This document shows, in pieces, positions 54,587 to 63,388 of a stretch of 64,000 nucleotides of DNA. Numbering within the stretch: the stretch's first letter is position 1; each line of letters begins with the position of its first letter. The notes under the pieces were generated by a model. That model was not told where the DNA came from. It did not search any database and was given only the letters and a program-made list of their open reading frames with translations. The stretch spans positions 1-64,000 of the forward strand of contig CAZCIX010000004.1 in assembly GCA_964498835.1 (NCBI GenBank). Reading direction: 5' to 3'. The position numbers and the translations under genes are program-made. The stretch comes from JAGKXB01 sp964498835. Its GTDB lineage: Bacteria; Pseudomonadota; Gammaproteobacteria; Burkholderiales; Burkholderiaceae_D.

Positions 54587-55090
54587 TCAAAACAAACCGG
54601 CTGCCTTTTGCTCCAACGACAACAGCAAAGCCTTCGCTTCCAAACCACCCGCAAAACCCGTTAACGCCCCTGATGCGCCGATCACGCGGTGACATGGTGC
54701 GATGATGGAAATCGGATTACGTCCATTAGCCGCACCCACTGCACGCACGGCTTTTTTATTCCCAATTGCGGTCGCGATGTCTAAATAACTACGCGTTTCG
54801 CCATAGGGAATTTGCAACAAAGCTTGCCAAACCTGTTTTTGGAATTCTGTACCGTTAAATTCCATCGGAAGATCAAATTGTTGCCGTTTTCCTTGGAAAT
54901 ATTCCTGCAATTGTCGCTCGGCTTCTAACAACGTTGAATCGTTATCCTCTTGCTCCATTTCGCCCAAACGAACGCGATTGGGTTGATCGTTTTCCCACAA
55001 TATCGCTACCAACTTGGATGATTGAGCGACGATGGTTAATTTTCCTAATGGAGAATCGATCAATTTATAGACAAATTTCATACTATTCAT
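54587..55090 (-). CDS. ogt: Methylated-DNA-protein-cysteine S-methyltransferase
   Basis: A 167-residue suicide repair protein that takes alkyl groups from O6-alkylguanine onto its own Cys. The active site PCHRVIG is near residue 130, and FQKQVWQALLQIPYGETRSY is the DNA-binding helix region. The start at 55090 (MNSMKFVYK) has GAGGT seven bases upstream. It is convergent with parE, four bases apart. The N-terminal domain (LTIVAQSSKLVAILWEN) marks an Ogt-type rather than a full Ada protein. Confidence 0.94.
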   Translation of the reverse strand: MNSMKFVYKLIDSPLGKLTIVAQSSKLVAILWENDQPNRVRLGEMEQEDNDSTLLEAERQLQEYFQGKRQQFDLPMEFNGTEFQKQVWQALLQIPYGETRSYLDIATAIGNKKAVRAVGAANGRNPISIIAPCHRVIGASGALTGFAGGLEAKALLLSLEQKAAGLF

Positions 55091-55178
55091 ACTCAATACC
55101 TCATCACAATCGCAATTAGCATCATCCAAAGCAACATTGTAGACCGCCAAACATTTTAAAAAAGCGCCTTAATTCCGC

Positions 55179-57608
55179 TCAACGGATTTTTGGCAGATCA
55201 GTGGCAGACGCCGCACCTCGCCAGCGACGCAACATCAAAGCATTAGTGACGACACTCACGCTACTGAAAGCCATGGCTGCACCTGCAATAACAGGACTTA
55301 GCATGCCAAATGCTGCTAGAGGAATACCTAGTACGTTGTACGCAAATGCCCAACATAGGCCCTGTTTAATTTTTGAATAAGTACGGCGCGAAACATCAAA
55401 TGAATCCGCCACCAAACGCGGATCACCACGCATGAGGGTGATACCTGCCGCTTCCATCGCCACATCAGTACCAGTCGACATCGACAAGCCAACGTCCGCC
55501 GCCGCCAGAGACGGCGCATCGTTCAGTCCATCACCCACCATTGCCACAATGTGCCCCTGCTTGCGCAATTCCTGCACGATACCCACCTTATCACCCGGCA
55601 ACAATTCTGCATGGATGTCATTGATACCAAGTTCACGCGCCACAATATGAGCACTACCACGATTATCACCGCTCAACATCACCGTCTGAATACCAAGCTT
55701 GCGCAACCGTGCAACAGCAGCATAAGCCGCTGGTTTAATCATGTCACCAAAGGCTAACAAACCTAGTACATAAGCCCGATTGTTCTCGCGTGCCAGCAAC
55801 CAAGAGATGGTTCGACCTTCACGCTCAAGGCGCTCAGCCGTGGCCAGCAGCGCACCCGGATCAGCATGTTCCTCGTTCATCAAGCGCGTGCTGCCCAGCA
55901 ATAGGTGCCGGCCATCGACCACTGCTTGTACTCCCCGCCCCGGCAGCGCCCGAACCTCATGTGCCTGCGGCACAGTAAAATGCTGATCCCTGACCTTCTC
56001 CATCACCGCATGTGCAAGCGGATGGTCACTACTCTTCTGCAATGCGGCAGCAAGTTGTAACACTTCTTCCGAATCGTTTCCATCAATTGCCTCGATTACG
56101 ACCAACGACGGCTTACCTTCAGTCAATGTGCCTGTCTTATCGAAAGCCACGGTAGTCACCAAATGTGCCACTTCCAACGCCTCAGCATCCTTGATGAGGA
56201 TACCCTGGCGAGCAGCTACACCTGTACCAACCATGATGGCAGTGGGTGTAGCCAGACCAAGTGCACAAGGACAAGCAATCACTAGAACAGCGACAGCATT
56301 AATCAAGGCCTGCTCTGTACTGGCACCAGCAAGAAGCCAGCCACTGAAAGTCAATAATGCAAGGCCAATAACAATGGGGACAAAAACCGCACTCACTCGG
56401 TCGACAATACGCTGAATAGGAGCCTTCGCCACCTGTGCTGATTCCACCATACGAATGATCCTGGCCAACATGGTCTCCGTACCAATCGCCACAGTGCGAA
56501 CTTGCATTACGCCTTCCTCATTGACGGATCCACCGGTTACCTTATCGCCAACGTCCTTGGTCACTGGCAAGCTTTCGCCAGTGATGAGTGATTCATTGAC
56601 ATGACTGCGACCAACAACGACTTCGCCATCTACCGGTACCCGCTCTCCTGGGCGAATAACCACAATGTCACCAACCGCAACCTGTTCGACAGGTGTGGAA
56701 ACCTCCATACCATCGACCATAACCCGAGCGATGGTCGGCCGCAACCCATTCAGCGAATTGATCGCGTCGGCAGTCTGCCGTTTAGCCCGCGTTTCAAGCC
56801 ACTTGCCGAGCAACACCAACGTGATAACCGCGGCCGAAGCCTCGAAGTACACATGCGGCATGCCATGTTCGGCATGCTTCCACAGCAAATACACCGAAAG
56901 CCCATATGCCGCGCTTGTGCCAAGCACAACCAACAAATCCATATTGCCAGTCCCTGCCTTCATGGCTTTCCAGCCAGCGCGGTAAAAGCGCGCGCCAAGA
57001 CAAAACTGCACCGGTGTCGCCAAAGCAAGCTGCACCCAACCGTCCAGCATCCAGTCGATGCCAAACAAGTTCAACAACATCGGCAGCACCAACGGAAGCG
57101 TTAGCAACGTGCTGACAAGAACCGGCCACCATTGAGGCAACCCTGTATTAGCAGGTACAGCAGGGGCAATCTCGACTGGTTTGGCAACGTATCCCGCCTT
57201 GTTAACAGCCGCTGCCAGCGTTGCGAAAGAAACGGTAGCGAGCGCCAAGACGGTAGCCTTCTCAGTCGCAAGGTTCACCGTCGCAACCAATACACCAGGG
57301 ATAGACAGTAGCTTTTTTTCCACTCGACCAACACACGAGGCACAGGTCATCCCTTGGATCAAAAACTCGGTCTGCTCGGTGCGAATCTCATAGCCAGCCT
57401 TGCGCACGACTTCTACAAGCACCCGGACATCTACATCACTTGAAGTACGCACAGTCACTTCCTCGGTTGCGAGATTGACCGAAGTGCGCTCTACGCCTGG
57501 CACCTCCTGTAACGCTTTCTCAACGCGAAAAACACAACTCGAACAAGTCATGCCTTTAACAGGAAGCGTGAACTCCAAAGTAGTGGTTGGCATAATCGTT
57601 GTATTCAT
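55179..57608 (-). CDS. copA: Copper-exporting P1B-type ATPase
   Basis: An 809-residue P-type ATPase from the ATG at 57608. Two metal-binding domains have GMTCSSC (Cys 22, 25) and GMTCASC (Cys 89, 92). The transport motif is ACPCALGLA, the phosphorylation site DKTGTLTEG, the HP locus SDHPLAHAV and the hinge GDGLNDAPSLAAAD. It pumps Cu(I) from the cytoplasm. By eye the gene is richer in G and C and uses C/G third positions more than its neighbours. Together with its place between ogt and a decayed transporter gene, that hints at acquisition. No cueR or copZ lies beside it. Confidence 0.95.
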   Translation of the reverse strand: MNTTIMPTTTLEFTLPVKGMTCSSCVFRVEKALQEVPGVERTSVNLATEEVTVRTSSDVDVRVLVEVVRKAGYEIRTEQTEFLIQGMTCASCVGRVEKKLLSIPGVLVATVNLATEKATVLALATVSFATLAAAVNKAGYVAKPVEIAPAVPANTGLPQWWPVLVSTLLTLPLVLPMLLNLFGIDWMLDGWVQLALATPVQFCLGARFYRAGWKAMKAGTGNMDLLVVLGTSAAYGLSVYLLWKHAEHGMPHVYFEASAAVITLVLLGKWLETRAKRQTADAINSLNGLRPTIARVMVDGMEVSTPVEQVAVGDIVVIRPGERVPVDGEVVVGRSHVNESLITGESLPVTKDVGDKVTGGSVNEEGVMQVRTVAIGTETMLARIIRMVESAQVAKAPIQRIVDRVSAVFVPIVIGLALLTFSGWLLAGASTEQALINAVAVLVIACPCALGLATPTAIMVGTGVAARQGILIKDAEALEVAHLVTTVAFDKTGTLTEGKPSLVVIEAIDGNDSEEVLQLAAALQKSSDHPLAHAVMEKVRDQHFTVPQAHEVRALPGRGVQAVVDGRHLLLGSTRLMNEEHADPGALLATAERLEREGRTISWLLARENNRAYVLGLLAFGDMIKPAAYAAVARLRKLGIQTVMLSGDNRGSAHIVARELGINDIHAELLPGDKVGIVQELRKQGHIVAMVGDGLNDAPSLAAADVGLSMSTGTDVAMEAAGITLMRGDPRLVADSFDVSRRTYSKIKQGLCWAFAYNVLGIPLAAFGMLSPVIAGAAMAFSSVSVVTNALMLRRWRGAASATDLPKIR

Positions 57609-57763
57609 AAGAATATCCAATTCGTTGGTTTATTAATAAATCGCCATTTTTGCCCTTTTCATTATTATGAGGGGAAAGCGATTTACAAAAAATTTTCTAA
57701 TCTGTATTAGTTCAGATAATATCTGCCAGATACCCTATAAAAACTGGCCACTGTCAGATCGGG
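57609..57763. other. Upstream region of copA without a gene
   Basis: About 155 AT-rich bases between the copA start and the HlyD-type remnant. They should hold the copA promoter. A CueR-type dyad or clear -35/-10 boxes could not be recognised. Confidence 0.4.
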
Positions 57764-58090
57764 GCTGTGCTAGTACAAATAAAATCCCCGCAAAATGGCA
57801 TCGTCAAAGACGTCGCTACGACTTCCATCGGTGCCGTCGTATAACCCTGCAGCGTGTTAATCACTTTGGTACCGCAGAACGAAAAATTGTTTGTCGATGT
57901 CACGATTAAAAACGAAGACGTTAGTTTTGTGCACGCTGGCCAAACTGCGCAAATCAAACTAGCGGCTGATCCTTTCAAAAAATACGGCATGCAAATTGTT
58001 GCGAAAATCAACCAAGGAAAACACAGCGTGCTGGAATATTTTCTGTCGCCAGTGCAGAAGGTGTTGCAGGAGGCTGGGCATGAACGATAA
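57764..58090 (+). pseudogene. Remnant of an HlyD-family secretion adaptor
   Basis: In one frame the text reads VQIKSPQNGIVKDVATTSIG, then AVV, an in-frame TAA at 57842-57844, then PCSVLITLVPQNEKLFVDVT and FVHAGQTAQIKLAADPFKKYG. These are the barrel-sandwich and beta-barrel segments of HlyD membrane fusion proteins. After KYGMQIVAK it jumps straight to INQGKHSVLEYFLSPVQK, the extreme C-terminus of the family. So there is a nonsense codon (probably from CAA or CAG), a large internal deletion and no N-terminus. The gene once served a type I secretion system; no partner ABC gene or TolC is nearby. Confidence 0.85.
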
Positions 58091-58123
58091 CCTAAATGGC
58101 GCTACGCGAAAAATGAATGAACT

Positions 58124-58149
58124 AGATTCCCGCTTACGTGGGAATGACT
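58124..58149. repeat. Palindromic intergenic repeat, copy 5
   Basis: AGATTCCCGCTTACGTGGGAATGACT: TTCCCGC (58127-58133) faces GTGGGAA with a TTAC loop. It is a compact member of the repeat family, placed between the HlyD remnant and parC. Confidence 0.65.
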
Positions 58150-58214
58150 GTACTAATACTTAGTAATTTTTATTGAATCATTTTTGTAAATTAAAAACTG
58201 AACCCATCCCCACC

Positions 58215-60620
58215 ATGTACGAACAAGCCAATCTATTTGACTCACAACCCGAGCCCGAACCAAGTCCGAGTGAAATCCTCACCCTCGCCACCTTTGCTGA
58301 ACGCGCTTATCTGGATTACGCCATTTCTGTCGTCAAAGGCCGCGCGCTGCCGGATGTGTCGGATGGGCAAAAACCGGTGCAGCGGCGTATTTTGTATGCC
58401 ATGCATGAATTGGGATTGCATGCTGGCGCCAAACCCCGCAAATCCGCCGCAGTCGTTGGTGATGTGCTGGGTAAACTCCATCCACATGGCGATCAATCGG
58501 TGTATGACGCGCTGGTGCGGATGACGCAGGACTTTTCGTTGCGTTATCCATTAATTGATGGCCACGGCAATTTTGGCTCGCGCGATGGCGATGGTGCGGC
58601 GGCGATGCGGTATACCGAAGCGCGCCTGACGCCAATTTCCACCCTGTTGTTGGACGAAATCAATTTAGACACGGTCGACTTCCAACCCAATTACGATGGT
58701 TCTTATCAAGAACCTAAGTTGCTGCCAGCACGTTTGCCTATGGTGCTGCTGAATGGTGCATCCGGTATTGCGGTCGGCATGGCAACGGAAATCCCTTCTC
58801 ACAATTTGCGGGAAGTGGCACAAGCAGCAATTGCCATGATCCGTAATCCAGATATGACGCAGGATGAATTGATGGCTTTGATGCCTGGGCCGGATTTTCC
58901 TGGCGGCGGTCAAATCATTACCCCGCTTTCGACCATTGCCGAGATTTACAACACAGGTCGTGGCAGCGTAAAAGTACGGGCACGCTGGAAAATAGAAGAC
59001 ATGGCGCGCGGTCAATGGCAAGCAGTAGTAACAGAATTGCCACCTGGCACCTCGGCGCAAAAGGTGTTGGAAGAAATTGAAGAACTCAGCAATCCCAAAA
59101 TCAAGCTAGGCAAAAAAACGCTATCAGCCGAACAAATCGCGATGAAGCAATTGATTTTGGCCAATCTGGACAGTATTCGTGATGAATCAGGCCGCGAAGC
59201 ATCGGTGCGCTTGGTGTTGGAGCCCAAATCCAAAAACCAGGATCCGACCGAATTCATGCACCTGTTGCTAGCGCACACATCGTTGGAATGTAGCAATTCC
59301 ATCAACCTGGTCATGATAGGTGGCGATGGGCGCCCACGGCAAAAGGGCTTAAGCGCCATCCTGCGCGAATGGATCAATTTCCGCTTCACCAGCGTCACTC
59401 GTAGAACGCAATGCAAGCTGCGCAAGGTCAATGAGCGCATCCATATTCTGGAAGGCCGTGCCACCGTTTTGCTCAACATTGATGAGGTTATCCGCATCAT
59501 CCGTGAATCAGATGAACCCAAACCGGCGTTGATCGATGCGTTTTCGCTCTCAGATCGGCAGGCGGAAGACATTTTAGAAATCCGCCTACGCCAATTGGCA
59601 CGGTTAGAAGCCATCAAAATCGAGCAGGAATTGACCGCATTGCGAGCTGAAAAGGACCACTTGCAGGATTTGCTAGATCATCCCGCTTCCATGAAAAAAT
59701 GTATCATCAAGGAAATCGAAGCCGATCAAAAACAATTTGGCGATGGGCGCAGAACTCTGATCGAAGAAGCACAAAAAGCCGTCGTTGATCAAAAAGTGGT
59801 TGATGAACCCGTCACCGTCATCATTTCCCAACAAGGCTGGCTGCGCGCCCGCACTGGGCATGGGCATGATGCGACGCAATTCACCTTCAAAGCAGGCGAC
59901 ACGCTATACGCCGCTTTTGAAGTACGCACCGTCGATCATTTATTGGCATTTGGCAATAATGGAAAGGTGTATTCCGTCCCCGTCTCCACCTTACCCGGTG
60001 CACGTGGCGATGGCGTACCGATTACCACGTTGATTGAATTATCCAAAAATACCCGCATCACACATTATTTTGCCGGCGCTGCCGACACCACGTTATTACT
60101 CGCCTCCAGCGCAGGTCTGGGCTTTACCGCCAAAATCACCGACATGCTGAGTCGAATCAAAGGTGGAAAAAACTTTATCACCTTACAGTCCGATACAGAT
60201 ACCGATGCAGAACCAGTTCTGCTCGCCCCACGTATGATTCCCAGCCATGCCACCGCCATCGCCTGCTTATCAGGAAACGGCCGCCTGCTGGTATTTGATG
60301 TCACAGAAATCAAATCCTTATCCAACGGCGGACGCGGCACCACGCTGATGCAATTGGAAGAGAATGAAAAGTTACTAGCCGCCCAAGCCATCACCGCCAA
60401 AGGTGTAATCGTCTCCGGCACCGGGCGTGGCGGCAAAGCGCAAGAAGTCACGCTATCAGGTGCTGCATTGGTCGTACACACCAGCAAACGCGCCCGCAAA
60501 GGGAAGGCGTTGCAGGCGAAGTTGAAGCCTGATAATTTGGCGATGGTGGATGCCAGCCCCCTCTCCACAACATTACAAACCGTTACAACTTTTACCAAAT
60601 CAACAAGAGATATTGTGTAA
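58215..60620 (+). CDS. parC: DNA topoisomerase IV subunit A
   Basis: An 801-residue cleavage subunit from the ATG at 58215 (MYEQANLFDSQPE). A TTG 14 codons upstream is less likely. The winged-helix core has DYAISVVKGRALPDVSDGQK, PRKSAAVVGDVLGKLHPHG and the catalytic Tyr in AAMRYTEARL near residue 140. C-terminal beta-pinwheel repeats follow (TGHGHDATQF, GNGRLLVFDV). In the quinolone-determining region DQSVYDAL, Gln and Asp stand where E. coli has Ser80 and Glu84. It partners parE at 52.6 kb. Confidence 0.96.
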   Translation: MYEQANLFDSQPEPEPSPSEILTLATFAERAYLDYAISVVKGRALPDVSDGQKPVQRRILYAMHELGLHAGAKPRKSAAVVGDVLGKLHPHGDQSVYDALVRMTQDFSLRYPLIDGHGNFGSRDGDGAAAMRYTEARLTPISTLLLDEINLDTVDFQPNYDGSYQEPKLLPARLPMVLLNGASGIAVGMATEIPSHNLREVAQAAIAMIRNPDMTQDELMALMPGPDFPGGGQIITPLSTIAEIYNTGRGSVKVRARWKIEDMARGQWQAVVTELPPGTSAQKVLEEIEELSNPKIKLGKKTLSAEQIAMKQLILANLDSIRDESGREASVRLVLEPKSKNQDPTEFMHLLLAHTSLECSNSINLVMIGGDGRPRQKGLSAILREWINFRFTSVTRRTQCKLRKVNERIHILEGRATVLLNIDEVIRIIRESDEPKPALIDAFSLSDRQAEDILEIRLRQLARLEAIKIEQELTALRAEKDHLQDLLDHPASMKKCIIKEIEADQKQFGDGRRTLIEEAQKAVVDQKVVDEPVTVIISQQGWLRARTGHGHDATQFTFKAGDTLYAAFEVRTVDHLLAFGNNGKVYSVPVSTLPGARGDGVPITTLIELSKNTRITHYFAGAADTTLLLASSAGLGFTAKITDMLSRIKGGKNFITLQSDTDTDAEPVLLAPRMIPSHATAIACLSGNGRLLVFDVTEIKSLSNGGRGTTLMQLEENEKLLAAQAITAKGVIVSGTGRGGKAQEVTLSGAALVVHTSKRARKGKALQAKLKPDNLAMVDASPLSTTLQTVTTFTKSTRDIV

Positions 60621-60679
60621 AAAGACATACACTTCGAGATACTCACTCCAAGCTGACAAGAGGAAACAGGAGACACGCG

Positions 60680-61024
60680 ATGAAAGCACTGAACATAAAG
60701 CTTCATCCATGGATTGCGCCTTTACTTATATTAATCATGACTGGAACGAGCAATGCGTACGCAAGCCGTGACACCCTGTTTCCTTCAGATTTGCCTTATA
60801 CAAGTGATGAACCCAATCCTCGTGAGGCTCACATACCACCGCCCAAAGGGCGGCGTCACCCCCGATTTGCCCCACACGCAGAAAATGACGTGCGCAATGC
60901 GGATTTTTATTCACCCGCCAGAAAAAAAAATCGCAACCGGATGACGCCCGAAGAGCGGCGAGATTTACGCCGTCAAATCAATGAAGCTGGATCGCATTTG
61001 TATCCTCATGAGTTTCGGCATTAA
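60680..61024 (+). CDS. Small secreted basic protein of unknown function
   Basis: 114 residues with a Sec signal peptide (WIAPLLILIMTGTSNAYA, cleavage after AYA). The mature part is Pro/Arg/His-rich (IPPPKGRRHPRF) and ends with a conserved-looking RMTPEERRDLRRQINEAGSH helix. Similar TPEERR-type C-termini occur in other betaproteobacterial exported proteins. AGGAG lies upstream of the ATG at 60680. No function can be assigned. Confidence 0.78.
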   Translation: MKALNIKLHPWIAPLLILIMTGTSNAYASRDTLFPSDLPYTSDEPNPREAHIPPPKGRRHPRFAPHAENDVRNADFYSPARKKNRNRMTPEERRDLRRQINEAGSHLYPHEFRH

Positions 61025-61043
61025 TCACTACCAATTCACACCA

Positions 61044-61820
61044 CTAATTATCACCAAACAAAGTAAAAAAATTCTCACTAGTCTGCTGCGCAACTTGCGC
61101 TAGCGGAATGCCTTTCAAATCTGCCAAATATTCCGCCACATGGCGCACAAAACCCGGCTCGTTGGTTTTACCACGATGTGGCATGGGAGCTAAATATGGG
61201 GAATCGGTTTCGATCAAAATGCGCTCCAGCGGTACCGCACGCGCCACGGCTTGCAAATCCTTGGCACTTTTAAACGTCACGATTCCAGAAAATGAAATAT
61301 AAAACCCCATCGCCATCGCGGCTTCTGCTACTTCCAATGACTCAGTAAAACAATGCATCACGCCAGCAGGGCCACCTTGATCCACTCCGGCACCCTCTTC
61401 TTGCATGATGCGTATCGTGTCAGCAGAGGCTTGTCTGGTATGAATAATCAAAGGCTTACCAGTCGCTCTGGCAGCACGTATATGCACCCTAAATCTCTCA
61501 CGCTGCCATTCCAAATCCCCTTGCAGACGGAAATAATCTAGGCCGGTTTCACCAATCGCAATAATCCTGGGATGACGCGCTAATTCCACCAAACCTTCTA
61601 CCGTAGGTTCGGGCGTGTCTTCGTAATCTGGATGCACCCCCACCGAAGCGTAGATATTCGGATATTGCTCAGCCAAGGCCAACACCTGCGGAAAATCCGG
61701 CAAATTCACGGACACGCATAAGGCATGACTGACTTTGTTTTCCTGCATTTTGTTAAAAATCTCAGGCAAACGTGCCGCCAATTCCGGAAAATTAATGTGG
61801 CAATGAGAGTCGATATACAT
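61044..61820 (-). CDS. TatD-family metal-dependent hydrolase/DNase
   Basis: A 258-residue TIM-barrel nuclease. Metal ligands appear in DSHCHINF, the ETGLDYF segment, IHTRQASADT, MHCFTESLE and the closing ETDSPYLAPMPHRGK. TatD/YcfH enzymes have 3'-5' DNase activity and may act in DNA quality control. In many proteobacteria this YcfH-type copy lies near holB and pilZ; that context is absent here. It is convergent with the small secreted-protein gene. Confidence 0.93.
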   Translation of the reverse strand: MYIDSHCHINFPELAARLPEIFNKMQENKVSHALCVSVNLPDFPQVLALAEQYPNIYASVGVHPDYEDTPEPTVEGLVELARHPRIIAIGETGLDYFRLQGDLEWQRERFRVHIRAARATGKPLIIHTRQASADTIRIMQEEGAGVDQGGPAGVMHCFTESLEVAEAAMAMGFYISFSGIVTFKSAKDLQAVARAVPLERILIETDSPYLAPMPHRGKTNEPGFVRHVAEYLADLKGIPLAQVAQQTSENFFTLFGDN

Positions 61821-61843
61821 ATTATTTTTATTTATTTAATTAA

Positions 61844-62644
61844 TTATTTAAAACCATACACATCCATCGCCAACACGCCATATTGATAACTGGTATGTAA
61901 TCGCTCTGCTTTGGCGTCATCACCCGCCGCGCCCATGGCGACAAACAAGGGCAACAAATGCTCTTCAGTCGGATGATTACGCACAGCAGAAGGTGCTTGG
62001 GTACGATAATTCAACAAGGCTGAGCGTTGGTTACTATCCAGTTTATCTTTCACCCAATCACCAAAATCACTTACCCAAGATGGCACATCGGCATTAACTG
62101 CCTGGCCGCGTACTTCATACAAATTATGCGTGAGTGAACCAGAACCAATAATCAACACACCTTCGTTGCGTAAGGTCTGCAAAACTTGGCCTATTTTCTC
62201 ATGCGCGGCAGGTGATACGTTGTGCACCACAGATAACTGCATGACGGGAATATTCGCGTCGGGATACATCAATCGCAATGGCACCCATGCGCCATGATCC
62301 AAGCCGCGTGTGGCGTCACGTGTAACTGCGTAGCCTGCTTGTTCGAGCAAATCAGCAGTACGCATCGCCAGTGTGGGTGCGCCTAGTACAGGATAGTCAA
62401 TCTCAAACAAAGCACGCGGAAAACCACCAAAATCATGTATCGTCTCAGGCTGCTCAGCCAAGCTGACGGCGAGATGATGCGTCGTTTCCCAATGCGCAGA
62501 AACCACTAAAATTGCCTGAGGACGCGGTAAGCTAGCACCCAACTGGCGTAAAAAACTATGCGCTGGGCTATCTTGAATCGCCAACATAGGCGAGCCATGC
62601 GAGATAAATAATGTGGGTAATGTAGATACCATTGCGCTGTGCAT
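61844..62644 (-). CDS. DODA-type extradiol ring-opening dioxygenase
   Basis: 266 residues from the ATG at 62644, chosen because GGAG lies seven bases upstream. An ATG eight codons earlier lacks a site. Metal-binding His are in LFISHGSPMLAI, VVSAHWETTHH and GLDHGAWVPLR, the pattern of class III extradiol enzymes such as YgiD / 4,5-DOPA dioxygenase. The real substrate is not known from sequence; YgiD cleaves catechols like L-DOPA. It is divergent from rluE. Confidence 0.9.
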   Translation of the reverse strand: MHSAMVSTLPTLFISHGSPMLAIQDSPAHSFLRQLGASLPRPQAILVVSAHWETTHHLAVSLAEQPETIHDFGGFPRALFEIDYPVLGAPTLAMRTADLLEQAGYAVTRDATRGLDHGAWVPLRLMYPDANIPVMQLSVVHNVSPAAHEKIGQVLQTLRNEGVLIIGSGSLTHNLYEVRGQAVNADVPSWVSDFGDWVKDKLDSNQRSALLNYRTQAPSAVRNHPTEEHLLPLFVAMGAAGDDAKAERLHTSYQYGVLAMDVYGFK

Positions 62645-62728
62645 TTGACTTCTCCGAAACAATGTCATGATCGATTTGTATTAATTTTTAATTTATTAAT
62701 TAGCCAACTTAATTTTATTTTATCCGCC

Positions 62729-63328
62729 ATGCAGCGCAATCACACGACGTACATAACACACGCCACACAAAAGACACATATCCCATCACGATTAATCCTT
62801 TTTAACAAACCATATGGGGTACTTAGCCAATTTCAAGCGGAAGGACGCTGGCAAGGGTTAAAAAATTTTATTGACGTGCCCGATGTCTATGCGGCAGGCA
62901 GATTAGATGCGGACAGCGAAGGATTGTTGCTGCTGACCAACGATGGCAAACTGCAAGCACGCATTGCGGATCCGCGCTTCAAAATGGAAAAAACTTATTG
63001 GGTGCAAGTGGAAGGCATACCTGATGAAATTGCCCTGAAACAACTACGTCAAGGTGTGATGCTCAAAGACGGATTGACCAAACCAGCCAAAGCACAACTA
63101 CTGCCACAAGCGCCCAACATCTGGGAACGACAACCACCGATTCGCGTACGGCAAACCATTCCCACCGCGTGGCTGGAATTAACAATTAGCGAAGGCCGTA
63201 ACCGCCAAGTACGACGGATGACAGCCGGAGTTGGATTTCCGACTTTGCGCTTGATACGCATAAGAATTGGCCCTTATGCCATTGGCAATTTGGCACCAGC
63301 TTGCTGGACGGAAATTATTTCTTCCTAA
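62729..63328 (+). CDS. rluE: 23S rRNA pseudouridine-2457 synthase, RluE-like
   Basis: 199 residues from the ATG at 62729; the open frame extends upstream but overlaps the divergent promoter. The RsuA/RluE-family core starts LILFNKPYGVLSQF and has the catalytic Asp in AAGRLDADSEGLLLLTNDG. RNRQVRRMTAGVGFPTLRLI follows. There is no S4 domain, which fits RluE rather than RluB, RluF or RsuA. RluE modifies U2457 in 23S rRNA. Confidence 0.92.
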   Translation: MQRNHTTYITHATQKTHIPSRLILFNKPYGVLSQFQAEGRWQGLKNFIDVPDVYAAGRLDADSEGLLLLTNDGKLQARIADPRFKMEKTYWVQVEGIPDEIALKQLRQGVMLKDGLTKPAKAQLLPQAPNIWERQPPIRVRQTIPTAWLELTISEGRNRQVRRMTAGVGFPTLRLIRIRIGPYAIGNLAPACWTEIISS

Positions 63329-63374
63329 CAAAAACATTGCTGTATCCTTTCCAAACAATATAGGACGCAACCAC

Positions 63375-63380
63375 AGGAGG
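63375..63380 (+). promoter_or_regulatory. Ribosome binding site for the HPP protein
   Basis: AGGAGG, eight bases before the TTG at 63389. It is much better placed for this TTG than for the ATG at 63404, so a TTG start is likely. Confidence 0.65.
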
Positions 63381-63388
63381 AACACATT

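Noticed and set aside
59012..59617. 201-codon leftward frame
   Set aside because: Antisense to parC, whose catalytic and structural motifs are intact on the plus strand.
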